Assembly: GCA_000469685.2 (NCBI GenBank)
Contig: LS997567.1
Location: 3,927,607 to 3,991,606 of the forward strand
Reading direction: 5' to 3'
Length of the DNA stretch: 64,000 bases
Source of the DNA: Haemonchus contortus
Taxonomy: Eukaryota; Nematoda; Chromadorea; Rhabditida; Trichostrongylidae
Positions 11,801-23,478 of the stretch are shown piece after piece. Made by a program: the position numbers and the translations under genes. The notes beneath the pieces were generated by a model, which saw only the letters and a list, made by a program, of their open reading frames with translations, had not been told where the DNA came from and did no database searches. Every line of letters begins with the position of its first letter. Position 1 is the first letter of the stretch.

Positions 11801-14777
11801 CTGGAACAATGCTAGCTTAGCGCTCCAATGGCAAAGGGCGATTTAATGTTCACTTACCGACTCTATAACAAAAATAGTAGTAAGGATCAAACAGATTATG
11901 AACCGTGCAGATCGAAAACGGCTCGCCAGTGAATGAGATACAAGCGGTGACCTGGAAGCAGCAAAAATCACCTCTAGACCCTTGATTACAAAGGGACAAG
12001 AAAGAGCGAGAAGGCGACAGGGATAAGCCAAGTAGTGCTGCTGCGATATAGGTGGTCCTGGAGCTTGGTCCGGGTCCGACAGCAAACTCATCAACTTTCG
12101 TCCCTCCAGGGCCATCAAGTTACTAAAAAACTCATACACCATCTGACCCTTGGAATTTAATGTATCAAAGGTTCTACAATTCTGAATGAAGGTCGAGTGC
12201 ACAGGTGCATCCTATATCGAGTTTTATTAACGACAAAAGTCGAATCTCGTTGAAGCTGGGTCAAGGAGTAGCGCTTCAAGCACGACAGGTTGGTCGTATT
12301 TCATCCCCTGGATAAGGGAGGTCAGAGCCGGGACTTTTGTCGTCAAACAGGTGTTCTCCAGCCGTGCAGCAGGAGGTCTCGTGTAAGGGGTAGAGAGGCA
12401 GAGGTAACTTGAAATATGGTTCCTGTAAGGAAAACCTGTAGTTGTAAAACGATAAATCAGTGATGTTCCGAACCACCAAATCGGGCCGGCTTCAACCTGG
12501 ATTATTCTCACGTGAAGAGTTGCCATTACCTAGCCGATTACTTTGGACGGCATGAAGCCTTACGCGAGCAAGGACAGGGAAAACCCGCATCGCGACCGCT
12601 CGCGTCTAGCACGAGTCGAGTCAAACAGAAGACTAAATCATTGCAGTTTAGTGAATAACGGAAGCTAGCCCATCAAAGGTCAGCTTCTCAAAGGCGGCCA
12701 AACCACTCTACCAAAATAGAAGAGGTGTAGGATGAAGTAAAAGCCCACAGGTGTAAAGTGTGAACCTTTTGCCCAGAAAATAACAACTGAGGTACTACAA
12801 ATACGGTCAGAAACCATTACCTGCATGGAAGGAAACATTCGTCAACTACTGGAGAAGATTCCTGATGAATGAAATGATTCTGACCCGACACCAATGGCCA
12901 AGCACATGTCCCACTTTTCACAGAAACGGGTAGCTGTTCAGATGAGTACTAAAGCAGGAATGTGTTAGAAAGTAGCGATTGTAAAACTAAACCACTTACT
13001 GATTACTAGACTTACTTGACAAGCGCTAGAGTACAGTTGGCGACTAAACACAGTACTTTCAGCGCTTTCAGTCCCGCACTGTGTGTAAGCTGATAAAAGT
13101 TGTGGGGAGACGAGGTCACCGCATGCTTGATGAACCGATTCGCATGATGAAGCGCTCAGAAGCTGCCAGAGTTCAACGGTTCCGTTCTGAAGAGAAAAAC
13201 GAGTTATTAATCATATTTGAAAAGGAAAATTTTGTTTACACTTCATGACAGGGCAGATACCCAAAGCAAGCACGCCGGCGCAGACTAGCCATCAATCGAT
13301 ACGCGGGGCTGCGGCAGCGGGCTCAGTGTCCGACCGCTTAGGAGTAAGAACAGGTACAATGAAGATTTAGTGAATTCTACAAACTTACATCCCTTTAACA
13401 CACTCAAGAAAAAGAAGAAATTGTAAGGGGACTCATCTGAGAATTAGGGAAAGACCGTCGAAACCTCCCCGCACTCTTGGCAACACCTCCGACTTTGCCC
13501 ACAACTAGCTTCACTTTGCTTAACTCTAGACACGGCTTGCGAGTTAAGTTTTTTTTACCACTTTAGCATTTGGGAAATATTATGGAGCTCAAAGTTCCTA
13601 TGACATTTTTCAAACGACAACAAAGGGCCCTCATACAACCCTGCCAAAACCCACATGCCAGGACCCCCCCTTTTTTTCACTTATTAGCTTAAAAGGACCT
13701 AAATGTATTATCAAAATATAAGGTGTTGTCTTGAAAACTGAATGGTTCCAACAATCTGGGCGATTTTCTGGGATGAATAAGAAGAGTTTATAAGCCGCCT
13801 GTTATTGCTTCTGTTTCCCATATCCACGGTGGTCCAAGCGATTTATATCACTCACTGAAGTGCTTTTTACTTCAAAATGCTGATATTGATCGAAGTTATC
13901 CGAATACTGATGTCAGACGATTGAAAAACATGGGCCTCTGCAGCCCAAGCCCACCCATCAATCAATAACCCCAACAGCGCGGAAGGCTAGTCGGCAATTC
14001 TACTGGTATCGATTTGACTTGTCACGCTCCCTGATCTACACACGCGTGACATTCGTAATGTAACAAATGATAAAGTAACAGCTTACCTTTACTTTACCCT
14101 GTTTATCTTTTTGAATGAAGAAATGACGAGAACAGGGTCGATATATGGTGGCACAGACCAACGGAGCAAAATGGGACCAGCACCTAAAGAAGGCCCTTTT
14201 ATGTAAGGCTTAGGAGAAAATATAAAGTAGAATTACTTTGGGTAATGACTGAGCACAGCGAGTTCACGAGGAAATCTTTTCAGGTGGAAATCGTGAGAAT
14301 ACTGGTAGGTAATTGGTATACCGAAGCAATTATCGTCAGGATCCGGATTTCGACCTGTAATAGGCCCCTGTATTTTAAAAAAGAGATTCAATTTAAATTG
14401 ACTTACATTTCTTGGTTGGTTCAAAAAATTCTAGCCGGCAATTTTCATCACAAGACCATTCGTTGTCAGCTCGGCATTTGCGATAATGTTTAAAGACCTC
14501 GTGTATTTCCTGTAAAACGCGCGCGAACTAGCCCCTTAAACTAATCAATATTTGATCACATGACTATGTATAACAGATTTTTATACCGAGTGAACTATAG
14601 CGTCGCCATCGTTGTAGGTAAAGTTTTCCAAAACTAAATCATAATCGATTTCCGCGGAATCAGGGGTTGCTGCACTGAGATCTGAACAGCTAATGTAATA
14701 CCAATATCGATTGGATATAATATTGGTGACCTACCTTTGCAAATAAGTATAAAAAGAAACGGCAAAAATAACTGCAT
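5859..14777 (-). CDS. smo-like: Smoothened-like seven-transmembrane receptor (28 coding exons, 1251 aa)
   Basis: This is probably a Hedgehog-pathway Smoothened homologue at the cell surface. Exons, 5' to 3': 14735-14777, 14587-14681, 14407-14509, 14237-14354, 14087-14183, 13016-13186, 12821-12948, 11858-11951, 11607-11800, 11300-11371, 10962-11046, 10765-10903, 10504-10595, 10277-10445, 10106-10210, 9845-9959, 8972-9200, 8754-8920, 8543-8621, 8358-8481, 7951-8070, 7353-7889, 7216-7293, 7055-7158, 6495-6649, 6206-6340, 6035-6134, 5859-5966. All junctions are in phase. Residues 1-20 form a signal peptide. The cysteine-rich domain spans 58-208. KCWSHFAPLVCATIYRPC (120-137) has the Cys-Trp pair typical of Smoothened and absent from Frizzled. 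The linker has GTC...WPLV and CFLPCRSPL (247-255), as in Smoothened. Membrane segments lie near 269-287, 297-318, 353-371, 380-397, 420-444, 569-585 and 652-674. Extracellular loop 3 keeps two cysteines (608, 638). Loop 3 inside (~447-568) and the tail (684-1251) are unusually long. The last exon ends in an acidic, Pro/Ser-rich stretch. A divergent Frizzled is the alternative. Confidence 0.8.
11120..11214 (-). other. Exon-like segment skipped in the receptor model (possible cassette exon)
   Basis: This 95-base stretch between exons 10 and 11 of the Smoothened-like gene has an acceptor-like CTCTAAAG, a donor-like GAG|GTATTT and an open frame in phase with exon 10. It ends one base out of phase with exon 11. 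Skipping it joins exons 10 and 11 perfectly and gives a short second intracellular loop. It could be an alternative exon with an unrecognised donor, or only intron. Confidence 0.3.
11952..12820. other. Large intron 7 of the Smoothened-like gene; open frames inside are probably not coding
   Basis: Exon 7 ends with Cys-Arg split across the junction. The frame resumes at 11951 with SPLVSHSL, matching the Smoothened linker-to-helix-1 boundary. The 869-base interval must therefore be intron. It holds minus-strand open frames at 12227-12526 and above 11952 that look protein-like but cannot be joined in phase. A GC-rich patch lies near 12580-12620. Confidence 0.6.
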
Positions 14778-15654
14778 CGAGAATTACATACAGGTACGTT
14801 GCCAATTTCTTAGAAGTAATTCCTGATCAAATTTAATTTGAACATTGAAATACTGCACAAAGGCAACAGCTGATGTCCTAAATAAAGGAGTAAAAGTAAT
14901 GTTAGATCATATCAAACGAAAAAAAGCAATGCAAGAGCAATGGACGAACCCAAACACATCACATTTACTTGTTCGCACTCGAATTCGCGGCTCGTTCGGT
15001 CAACGACTCGTCCACCGGCAACGCCGCTAGACCTGCCACCGCGCCACCGCATGGCCCGCCCCTTTCCCACGTTGCGCTGTAGGTAGAGTTACTTGCACTA
15101 AGAGACTGGTAACCGGGATGAGTTAAGATCTGATGGACCATGATCATCTCTGATGGATTGCTTGACGCTCTTGGCTTCTAAGAGAGGCTGACTGGAAATC
15201 TGAGAAAAGAAATCGATAAAAAGAGCCGATGTTAGGGGGTCAATATTGCCATGCTCCCATGTAAACTCGTACTAGACTTTGCAGGGACAGGTTGAGCTAC
15301 TGACTACCGTTTACACCTTACAAAACGCTTACTAACTGCTTTAACAATAAGTAGTAATCAAATTGGCCCACCCTTCGTGCTCCTTAAGAGGCAAATCGTA
15401 TGTCCAAACGTACAGTCGTGGACGTCAATTACTCGAGAACGATATTTCTCGAACTCCTGAGAAATGGAGATCTCAAAAGAGCACATTTGGCTGCTGTCCC
15501 ACCACCCATTGGATCGGCTCCTCGACGAGAGCGTATGGAGCATATGGAGAAATGGAAAGTTAGAGAGCAGTTACAAGTACAGTTCTCCTGCAGAATTAAA
15601 CGAAATAAGAAAAAAATCGATTAGATACATAAAACAATGAAGGTAAGGTCTTTG
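14778..15654. other. Upstream flank of the Smoothened-like gene; one weak plus-strand ORF
   Basis: The receptor start codon at 14777 is the first ATG of an exon encoding a hydrophobic leader. I see no clear promoter or spliced-leader acceptor directly before it. A plus-strand frame at 15400-15624 (74 codons, starting MSKRTVVDV, basic C-terminus) looks moderately protein-like, but no family is recognised and no splice partner is evident. A GC-rich patch lies at 14982-15065. Confidence 0.35.
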
Positions 15655-15920
15655 GGCATTGATCAATCTCGGTTGAGGATGCGCCCGGCATTGGACTTCC
15701 GTTCAAAATCGTTGTGGCATTTTGAATGCGTATGTGGCCTACACGGTGAATAACTGTGGCCAGCCGATAAACATGTTAGTGCTTTTGTTCTGGTGACGGT
15801 ATCAATTACTAGAGCTCGAAGGGATGGAGGGCTTGCTTGGTTTTTACGGGGGAGTGTGACCAGGATTCGATCCGTGGACCATGCACATTATAATGCTCCA
15901 CTTGGCGCTGCACCACCTGA
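15655..15920 (-). repeat. tRNA-derived SINE, copy
   Basis: Reading the minus strand gives GGTGGTGCAGCGCC, a B-box-like CGGATCGAATCCTGG, then the family body and the tail with GGCGCATCC and GATCAAT. The order and spacing match the copies at 403 and 43405. Confidence 0.7.
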
Positions 15921-17387
15921 AATCCGGATTGTTAGTAGGAGATCAACACAACCTTAAGTATTGGTTTCTTCTTCTGGGTCCAGCCCACTTAGGCACATGA
16001 CATAGGCCAGAAGTTTGAGTCCGTTACCATACCAATACTGGGTTCCTCAACTCGCCCCACATTGTGCCCTTTGTGCCCATTTCATGTCTGTGAAGGGGTT
16101 ATGGATAATACGTGCTACGTGCCAGTATGACTGATCGTCTCATTCAGCTTCGATTCGATCGAGTCATACAATTGCGTCAATCTCACTCATCTTTGAAGCA
16201 TCAGATCTTCACACCCCTCGTCACCCTCATTCCACTGCAACTCGACAGATGACAGCTCTGATTTCCTTTTGTAGTTCAAACGCGGCTTCTTCTACCTCCC
16301 ATTACTTGTGTCGGTTTCGATTTTTGGCCCCTCTTATTTCATCACTCCACTGATTGCTAACTATAACGGGTGTTGCATTTGTAGCCGATTTTCTTATGTT
16401 TTTACAATGATTTATAGCAGAAATAGAAACACTGATGAGCGTTCTTTGAGGGTATTCAGACCTTGAAACCCTCGTCATTCACGCACGACTGGCTGACTGA
16501 ACAAGAAATTGTCTAGTTGTTATGGTTTGTAGGTTTTTTTTCGAGAATGCGCCGTGCACCATTTCTCAGATTAGCGAACGGAATGCAAGAGGTTACTTCC
16601 TCCAAACCAATGATTTCCTGAGACACTATTGAAGTGTAAGCCTCATTTACCAATCTCAGAGATGATATAATTAATCACGGAATAGTTTAAACTGGGAAGC
16701 TGGCGGAACGGACATATATTCAACAGCCGCTCCCTCCTAACTACTACCTATAGATTTCTTTACTCTCGTATAGTAGTAAATAATTGCTCAAAAACATGGA
16801 AAATTGAAAACATGGGCATTTAGTGACGAGGTGCTATTGAATGGGAGGAGCAAAAATTTTCAGATTTTACATTCATAGTATACCCGATTGATCTTGTTCT
16901 ATAGGTTTGTTGCCGTCTCCGAAAAATCAAGAACACCCTTTTTTGCAACTAACGTGCTAAACTGGCTCTTACAATTACAGGAGAGCGTTTTTCCGTTTAA
17001 AAGTTTCAATGTAATTCGTATTTATCGATTGATTTAACGGTTAGATCCAATCATCGATGTTTACCGGTACACATTTCATTGCCACTACAGGAACAGCCTT
17101 CATGTCTGCCACTCTTGTCTTGCAATCTTGCAATTTTACGACATCGTAAATACGTCTGAGCCAGTTTTTTGAATAAAATCTGCCAAATTCTGCTTTTGTG
17201 GTCGTGATCAGGATCGAACTTTTTTCTTCTTGTTTGCTGTACTAGTACTGCAAAGCATTCAGCCAAACAAGTACATTAGGAACTCTGTCCGATGAGCCCT
17301 GGGAATATTAAATTTGGCCGCTGAATATATACTGATGTTGATGGCGATTGTATGATTATTGGAGTATGGAAGGACAGAGTCTCCGGC
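15921..17387. other. No gene recognised
   Basis: AT-rich sequence with only short frames. A minus-strand frame at 17051-17266 has no splice context or domain. Nothing else stands out. Confidence 0.5.
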
Positions 17388-17663
17388 ATTGATCAGTCCC
17401 ACTTTTGGGATGCACCCTGCTTAAGACTTCCATTCGGAATCGTAGTCGCGATTTGAATGCGTGTGGAGCTCCCACAATAGCTGGCGGTGGCCATTAGATG
17501 CACAAGTTTTAGATGTTATCCTCCCAGACGACTCTGGTTATGTAATTGCTAACCAACACAGGAAGGGTGGATGGTACGGTTGCCTTGGACAAGTCTAGTT
17601 GCGGGTTTCGATCCTCAAACTATGCTTGCGTGATTGTGCGCCGCTTGTCACTACACCGTCTCC
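17388..17663 (-). repeat. tRNA-derived SINE, copy
   Basis: The minus strand shows a GGTGTAGTGACAAGCGGCG head, a B-box-like GAGGATCGAAACCC, the shared body and a tail containing GGGTGCATCCC and GACTGATCAATG. It is diverged but collinear with the other family members. Confidence 0.7.
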
Positions 17664-18017
17664 TCGTTACTGTTACTATTTGAAAACTATGTGATTGAAA
17701 GAGGCATCGCTTTGGAAAACAAGCCTGGATCAGTGGTTCAGGGATGCGCCATGCCCTCGTACATAATAGAGCTTCGTAGGTAAATTCGGTTCGTCTAACC
17801 TTTCAACCCCTACCGATAAATGAGCTTCTACGGCTTTCAGTGTTTTTATTTGCCTGTCAAAGCTAGAAGAACATCATGTAGTGAAAACAGAGTTGGGAAT
17901 TCGTTATACCCGCTCGAGGAATCGATCCTGCAACTACGGCAAGGCCACGCCGATACCGCCACCGTTCCACGCCACGTGAAGGCTACTTTTTTGCTTCCAC
18001 TCCCTTTCTGTCCCTAG

Positions 18018-20135
18018 ACAATTGGAAGACTGCCTGGAAAGCACAATATCTCGTCGATTAGATTGTGTACATGTACTCGAGATGTTATTGAATTTTCGCT
18101 GCTGCGTGATCATAAATTTGGTGGTCACCAAGGTCGGACTGAGGACATACGACGGGCAAGATGAAGAAGAAGTCTCGAACGTCAAAACAGGTCTTCGTCA
18201 ACGGCGACCGGTCGGCGCCATATGATCGGTGGCTAGAATGTAGCCATACTGGCCAACTGACATGCTTCGTCATTTATTTAGCCGTTCCGGTGCACTACAC
18301 AGTTTCGTTGAAGTCCTTACAAACATCGTGTTCGTGTTGGTAATTGATTTCATTCCAATACCACCTTCACCCGATTGCCACAGTCCGCTGCGGGTGGTCC
18401 TGAATCACCGACCTCTGTCATGCCCCAGCTCTTCAGCCGAGCTCAGCAGGTGCTTTCACGTGGTATGTCTTCATATGCCGTCAGGATACGTGTGGGAAAT
18501 TCTTGAAAAAAGTGCTCATGCACTAAGAAGTTCAAGCACTTCACGACAACTTGAAATTCGTTGTTTCCACTTGTTTGCTCTTTGCCTGTGTACAGACTGT
18601 CTCTATCATCACCGCTGTTCGTTATCATGCCGACAGGCAGTCTCTATCCAAATTGAACTTGTATGCATATGTAAACAGCTAGAGTTACTTATTTTATCCA
18701 AAAAGTAAATTCATCGGTGAGGCCATTGATGACGATGTGACGGTCGTATACTTCCCCGTAATAACTCTACAGTTTAAACTACAATCATCTAATCTCTGCA
18801 ACTGCTAGGGGGAACGCGTTGATTTGATGAAGTTCTAGACGTTAATTGGTCCAAAAGAAAACCTTACTCTGGACCAGAAGCGATGGTGGAGCAGAGGCAC
18901 GAGGCGCCATAGCACAAGCATAGTCCAAGGATCGGATCAATCAATAAAAATCTGCCTGTCCTGCTGGACTTATGATTTCATAGGGTTAGGTTACCCCGGG
19001 ACCACCACCCCTACCCCAGTAGTAAGGTCAATGCATGATTATGAATCTTGAGGCCATTACAGTCTCAAATAGAATCCGTTGACGTGGCGTATCCCAACTT
19101 CCCGTGCATCTGCTATTCTACACTGTTTCCCACTCTACAATGCAAGCATCAGCCCAATGTTGACTGTCTCGAGACCGTCGCAATCGGCTGCTTTCCAGAT
19201 CTCTTTCTTCCGAATTTTCTCTTCCGTAAAACTATGAAGTTACGGAAGCGACCGGTATTCTCCCACGCGCTCCGAAAGAAGAGAGTAAGATCGAGTAACT
19301 CTAATGGTTACAGTAAGGTCCCAAACGAGTTTTCTCCCCCATAACGATTGTTTTGATTGAAAATCTGTTTTTTTTTTTGAAGTTCTCGACGGAACAGCAA
19401 AGAACGCTCACGGACCTATGAGGAAGTCTGTTGGCATGACCTAGCGTAGCACTCTTGGTGCTAACCCATTGATCATTACCGACAGTAAAACGGCTCGGTT
19501 CACTATCACGTGATACAGGGCTGTTTACTTGACTTATTCTAATCGTATACATAACTTCCGTATCGCTTACTATTACTATTACTGCAACTCCACCTTCTTA
19601 CAACTCTGCAGCAGAGTGGGGGCACATGAAAACATCAACGGGATGTGTGAGTACGCTGTAAAGCGATATTTCACAATGTTTTTGCCATTCACGCATAACA
19701 TAACCCACACGGCTTCATTACTTGTCATTGGTGATAACTCCTGTTTAGGTATACAGTAATAGTAACCCCACGATACTTACTTCTTTGACCATTTTCAAAG
19801 TTTTCTTTAGGGTGGCATTTTTTTACTATCAATGAGTGATGTAATGTTGATGGCGCTAGCAAAACATCCATGCATACACACTGTTGACGTAGATAAGCAT
19901 ATTTTTAGAAGGCACACCGTTCTATCACCGTGGTGGTCCTGCACTCGCTGGGAGTCTGAGGTCGAGCTTTTCATGAGCACGACCTCCGTGCAATGGGTGA
20001 TGTTTTGACACAAGGGCACTGTTACGGCAGCGTTGATAGCCGTAAATTTGATGAATTGGGGTACAGTGTAGCCTTTGCAGTCACGCCTACGGTCACGTGG
20101 AAGTTCGTTACAAGTTACCATTTCACTTGTTACTT
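18018..20135 (+). other. Unresolved cluster of candidate exons (coding potential on both strands)
   Basis: Several plus-strand open segments have good splice edges. One starts at 18018 after TTTCTGTCCCTAG. Another is 19063-19284 (74 codons, cysteine-rich, ends AGA|GTAAGA). A third is 19811-19996 (62 codons, Trp/Cys-rich). A fourth is 20081-20135, ending before the strong donor GTAAGT. Phases do not all chain. A 126-codon minus-strand frame at 19807-20184, also cysteine-containing, overlaps the third. These may be upstream exons of the membrane-protein gene ending at 24660, or a different gene. No family is recognised. Confidence 0.3.
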
Positions 20136-23100
20136 GTAAGTACACAATATCGTTGTATTTGCTCGACATCACTAAATCACTCATTGGCCTTCATAATCCG
20201 TCCTTCGTTTCAATAAAAACCTGGAAAGAGCTGTTGACTCATTTATCTTTTGCTTGTTCGCTGTATCACGTTTTTCGAAAGTCCCGAACGATTGAATTTT
20301 TTTTTAAAAAGATGAGTTTTTAAAAATTCTGATCAAATATCCAGCAAAATAACTATTTTTTGCAGCTATTACACTCCAAATTAGCCATTTCACCCCTTGA
20401 ATTTTTTGTACAACTTTTTACTTTATTCTACAGCTCAAACACACGAGTACCAGTAAACATAGTGCCTGAACTTATCGTTTACGGCATTGCGTAAATAAGT
20501 AAACAAATGAATAAACCGCCTTCATAAGATCCTTCATCCATGTCCACGATGATATTCGTTTACCATTTGAACATGAAAAATGCTAGGCACTATCTATTAC
20601 TTTTAAATATCTTTATTTGTACTTACTATGTATTTACAATATAACAACACAACTTTTTTCGGAGTATTGTTTACAAAATTGTAGAGGCCCATTCGAATGA
20701 TGTGACAGTTCTCGTGATTCGTTTGTTTATATTTCATAGGAAAACAAAAATCTTCAGAAGGAAATTTCTTGGAGTTGCTCGGATATCCGCTTTGATACTC
20801 TACCGTTCTAATACTACTTTACTTTTTTACAAACTTATTGGAAACAGTGATGTTCAGAGCAGCCGAATATGCTTACACTCAAATTTTAGGCGAATTTCCG
20901 TGGTTGCTCTAATTTCCTAAGGGAATTTTTGAAATTTTCTTTAAGTTCCCTCGTTTTATGTACTTATTTCATTTCAACAATTCTCTTATACTTAATTACT
21001 AAATGTTTTTTTTTACAAAAGGTCCCAGGTAATTGTTTCGCTTACCTTGCTCACTCTCTCCAAATGGCGAATAAATCGATATTTATTATTATCAGATTTG
21101 TACTACTAATGCAGTATATTTGGTTATTACTCAGCTGTTTACTTTTCTACAAATGAAGGTAAAGAATGGTTATATTGAAATGTTTTCTGACCGCTCGTAT
21201 GTATAATTAGCACGGTTGTCATCAGATGTACTTCTTTGGTGGCCGTTATCATTAGAGCCTTTTGCCCTTTTTTCTTAGATTTTCTGAATTACCGTATCCA
21301 AAAGTTGATAGTGATATTGTGATTGGAGGTGGCCGTTCTTCATCAGTGAGCCGGGTCTTAGTGTAGTTCCTCTCAGGACCTCTACAACCACAGCGTAAAT
21401 ACTGTAAATAGGTTCGTCAGTATAAACCCCACCTTCTATCGAATAGGGCTCTGAATACCAGTTCGCAATAATGCCCTCGTTTTTCACAATAAGTCATATA
21501 TCAAAAGCATAAAGATGTCACCGAAAGATGTAAAAAAAACCTAAGAGGCTTTCAGAAGCAGGGTATTATACCAAACGTCTGAGCAGAGAAGAAACAACTG
21601 AAGTAGCAACAAGTAAGAGAACCGAGCCGAAAATATTCTCAGAGCCAGAAACTGGCACAACTTTATGCTTACCTGTACTATTTTTCAAGTTCAGGCAGTT
21701 TTCAGCTATTTGCAGAGCTTATCATTTTTCGAACCTCTCTGACCACCCTTCCGTTTTCCGACTTTCGACCGGTAAATTCGGATTTTTTTGAGGAATTTTT
21801 GAAACTTTGTAGGTTTACGTTTTACCTACATGTGTTTGGATACCGTGCAATATAAGTTCGTTGATATATTGCTAGTCACCGTAGCAGTCCTGAATTCATC
21901 AATTATAAAACCTATGTAGAACCCCCACTTTTGATGTATGTTCTTTGCATTTATCACTGCACTCTCGGTCCTATTTAAGTGCCGATAGAAATGTCGTTCC
22001 GAGCTCAGAGTACGGAACACTAGTCGAGTGTTCGAGAATATTGTGAATTAAGATAAGAAATGCAAAGGAATTTCGAGACAAGGAAGACTGTTTTTCACAG
22101 ACACCTCACATAAACGACATTACAAGGACGTAAATAGACAGCCATTAGTGCATACATTACTACGTTGACAAGAAACTAGTAACGTTTTCAGTACAACACT
22201 GAACGAATTAATTATTTGCACTATCGATCCATTCTGTACAGGTCATGCCTTCAGCTCTCAATTAACATCTGCGACATCGAACTAAGCTGTGTGCATGGCG
22301 CACTCTGCGCAAGGAGCTCCTTCTTTGTGATTGGCCGAATGAGCCTAAGCTTGTTTGAAGCGTATACTTTCGGACTTATTGGATCTGTACAACTAGCCAG
22401 GGATTCCAATTGGTCTAACTAGTAATTTCGTCATCTCGGCTGAAACGTGTAGGAAGCTTGTGGCCGCGTAGGGATCCGATCATCGAATCGTTCAAGCAAC
22501 AAGCGAACCTTCCCTATATAGCCATGGAAGCCATGCTTCATACTGTACTCCTGAATTCTTTACACGATTTCATTAATTATGTCAGTTATCGATTGAAACG
22601 CCATCTTGGTATTATGCTCACAGTCGTGGTGCAACACTCGGGACCACGGCTACGAACGGGTCTATTTTTTGGATTTTTGCAATTTTCTTGTGTTCTTGCT
22701 CACTGGTGAATCACCTGGAATTAACTTTCTTCAAAATATATTTTATTGGGAACGGGATTATACCTTTTTCTGCCTTACTCGGCTGGAAGATTGCTAAGAA
22801 AGTCGGGAAATACTACAAATAGCACAAATTCTGGTATGACATCAATTTTTGAAAAAAAAAACCCTTTCACGAAAGTGATCAGTTCCTTGAACAGGTAAGA
22901 ATACCGATAAATGTCTTTACCGATTCCGAGGTCAATCAATCGATGATGAATTGGTTCTCGAAACTGATCAGAAAACTTTGTAAAACAGTTCCTTTTCGAA
23001 AAATGATGTATGAGTCGAGTCTCCTGTCAACAGCCGAACCATTCTGCAATAAGTGTCAAGTGCATGGCGCATTCGAAATAGTTTGCTTGTCATTAAAATG

Positions 23101-23478
23101 ATGAAATTTTTGCTGAATTCCACATTGCTTTCGCAACATTTCATGGACATAACAGTGATGACACCTCACTACAGACCACACACAATCACCACCTGCTGCT
23201 CAACATGGGTGGTCATCACTGATCATTGATCTTAGATCTATATCAAGCGTTCAGTGTCTCACATCACTACTGGCGTTCGGTGTAAATACGCGGGATGGGG
23301 GGGGGGGGCTGCTGGCGTTATGCGTGTGGTGTTTGTGGATGGCGTTCATCGGTGAATACACAACTGTCACTATTGCTGTCACTAGTTTTCCTTACTAAAC
23401 CTTCATCTTACTTTCGGTAACTACTATTTATCCCACATTACTCTTATTTTGTTGAATATGCCGTTTTTTCTGCTTCAG
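20136..23478. other. AT-rich gene-poor interval
   Basis: No frame here joins others in phase, and none has a domain I know. A 12-base G run lies at 23297-23308. If the 18-20 kb candidates belong to the gene ending at 24660, this would be a 3.3-kb intron. Confidence 0.4.

Noticed and set aside
12227..12526. Minus-strand frames that look extracellular (Asn-glycosylation-like and Cys-rich)
   Set aside because: They cannot be joined in phase to the receptor exons, and the conserved linker continues directly from exon 7 to exon 8, so they lie in an intron.
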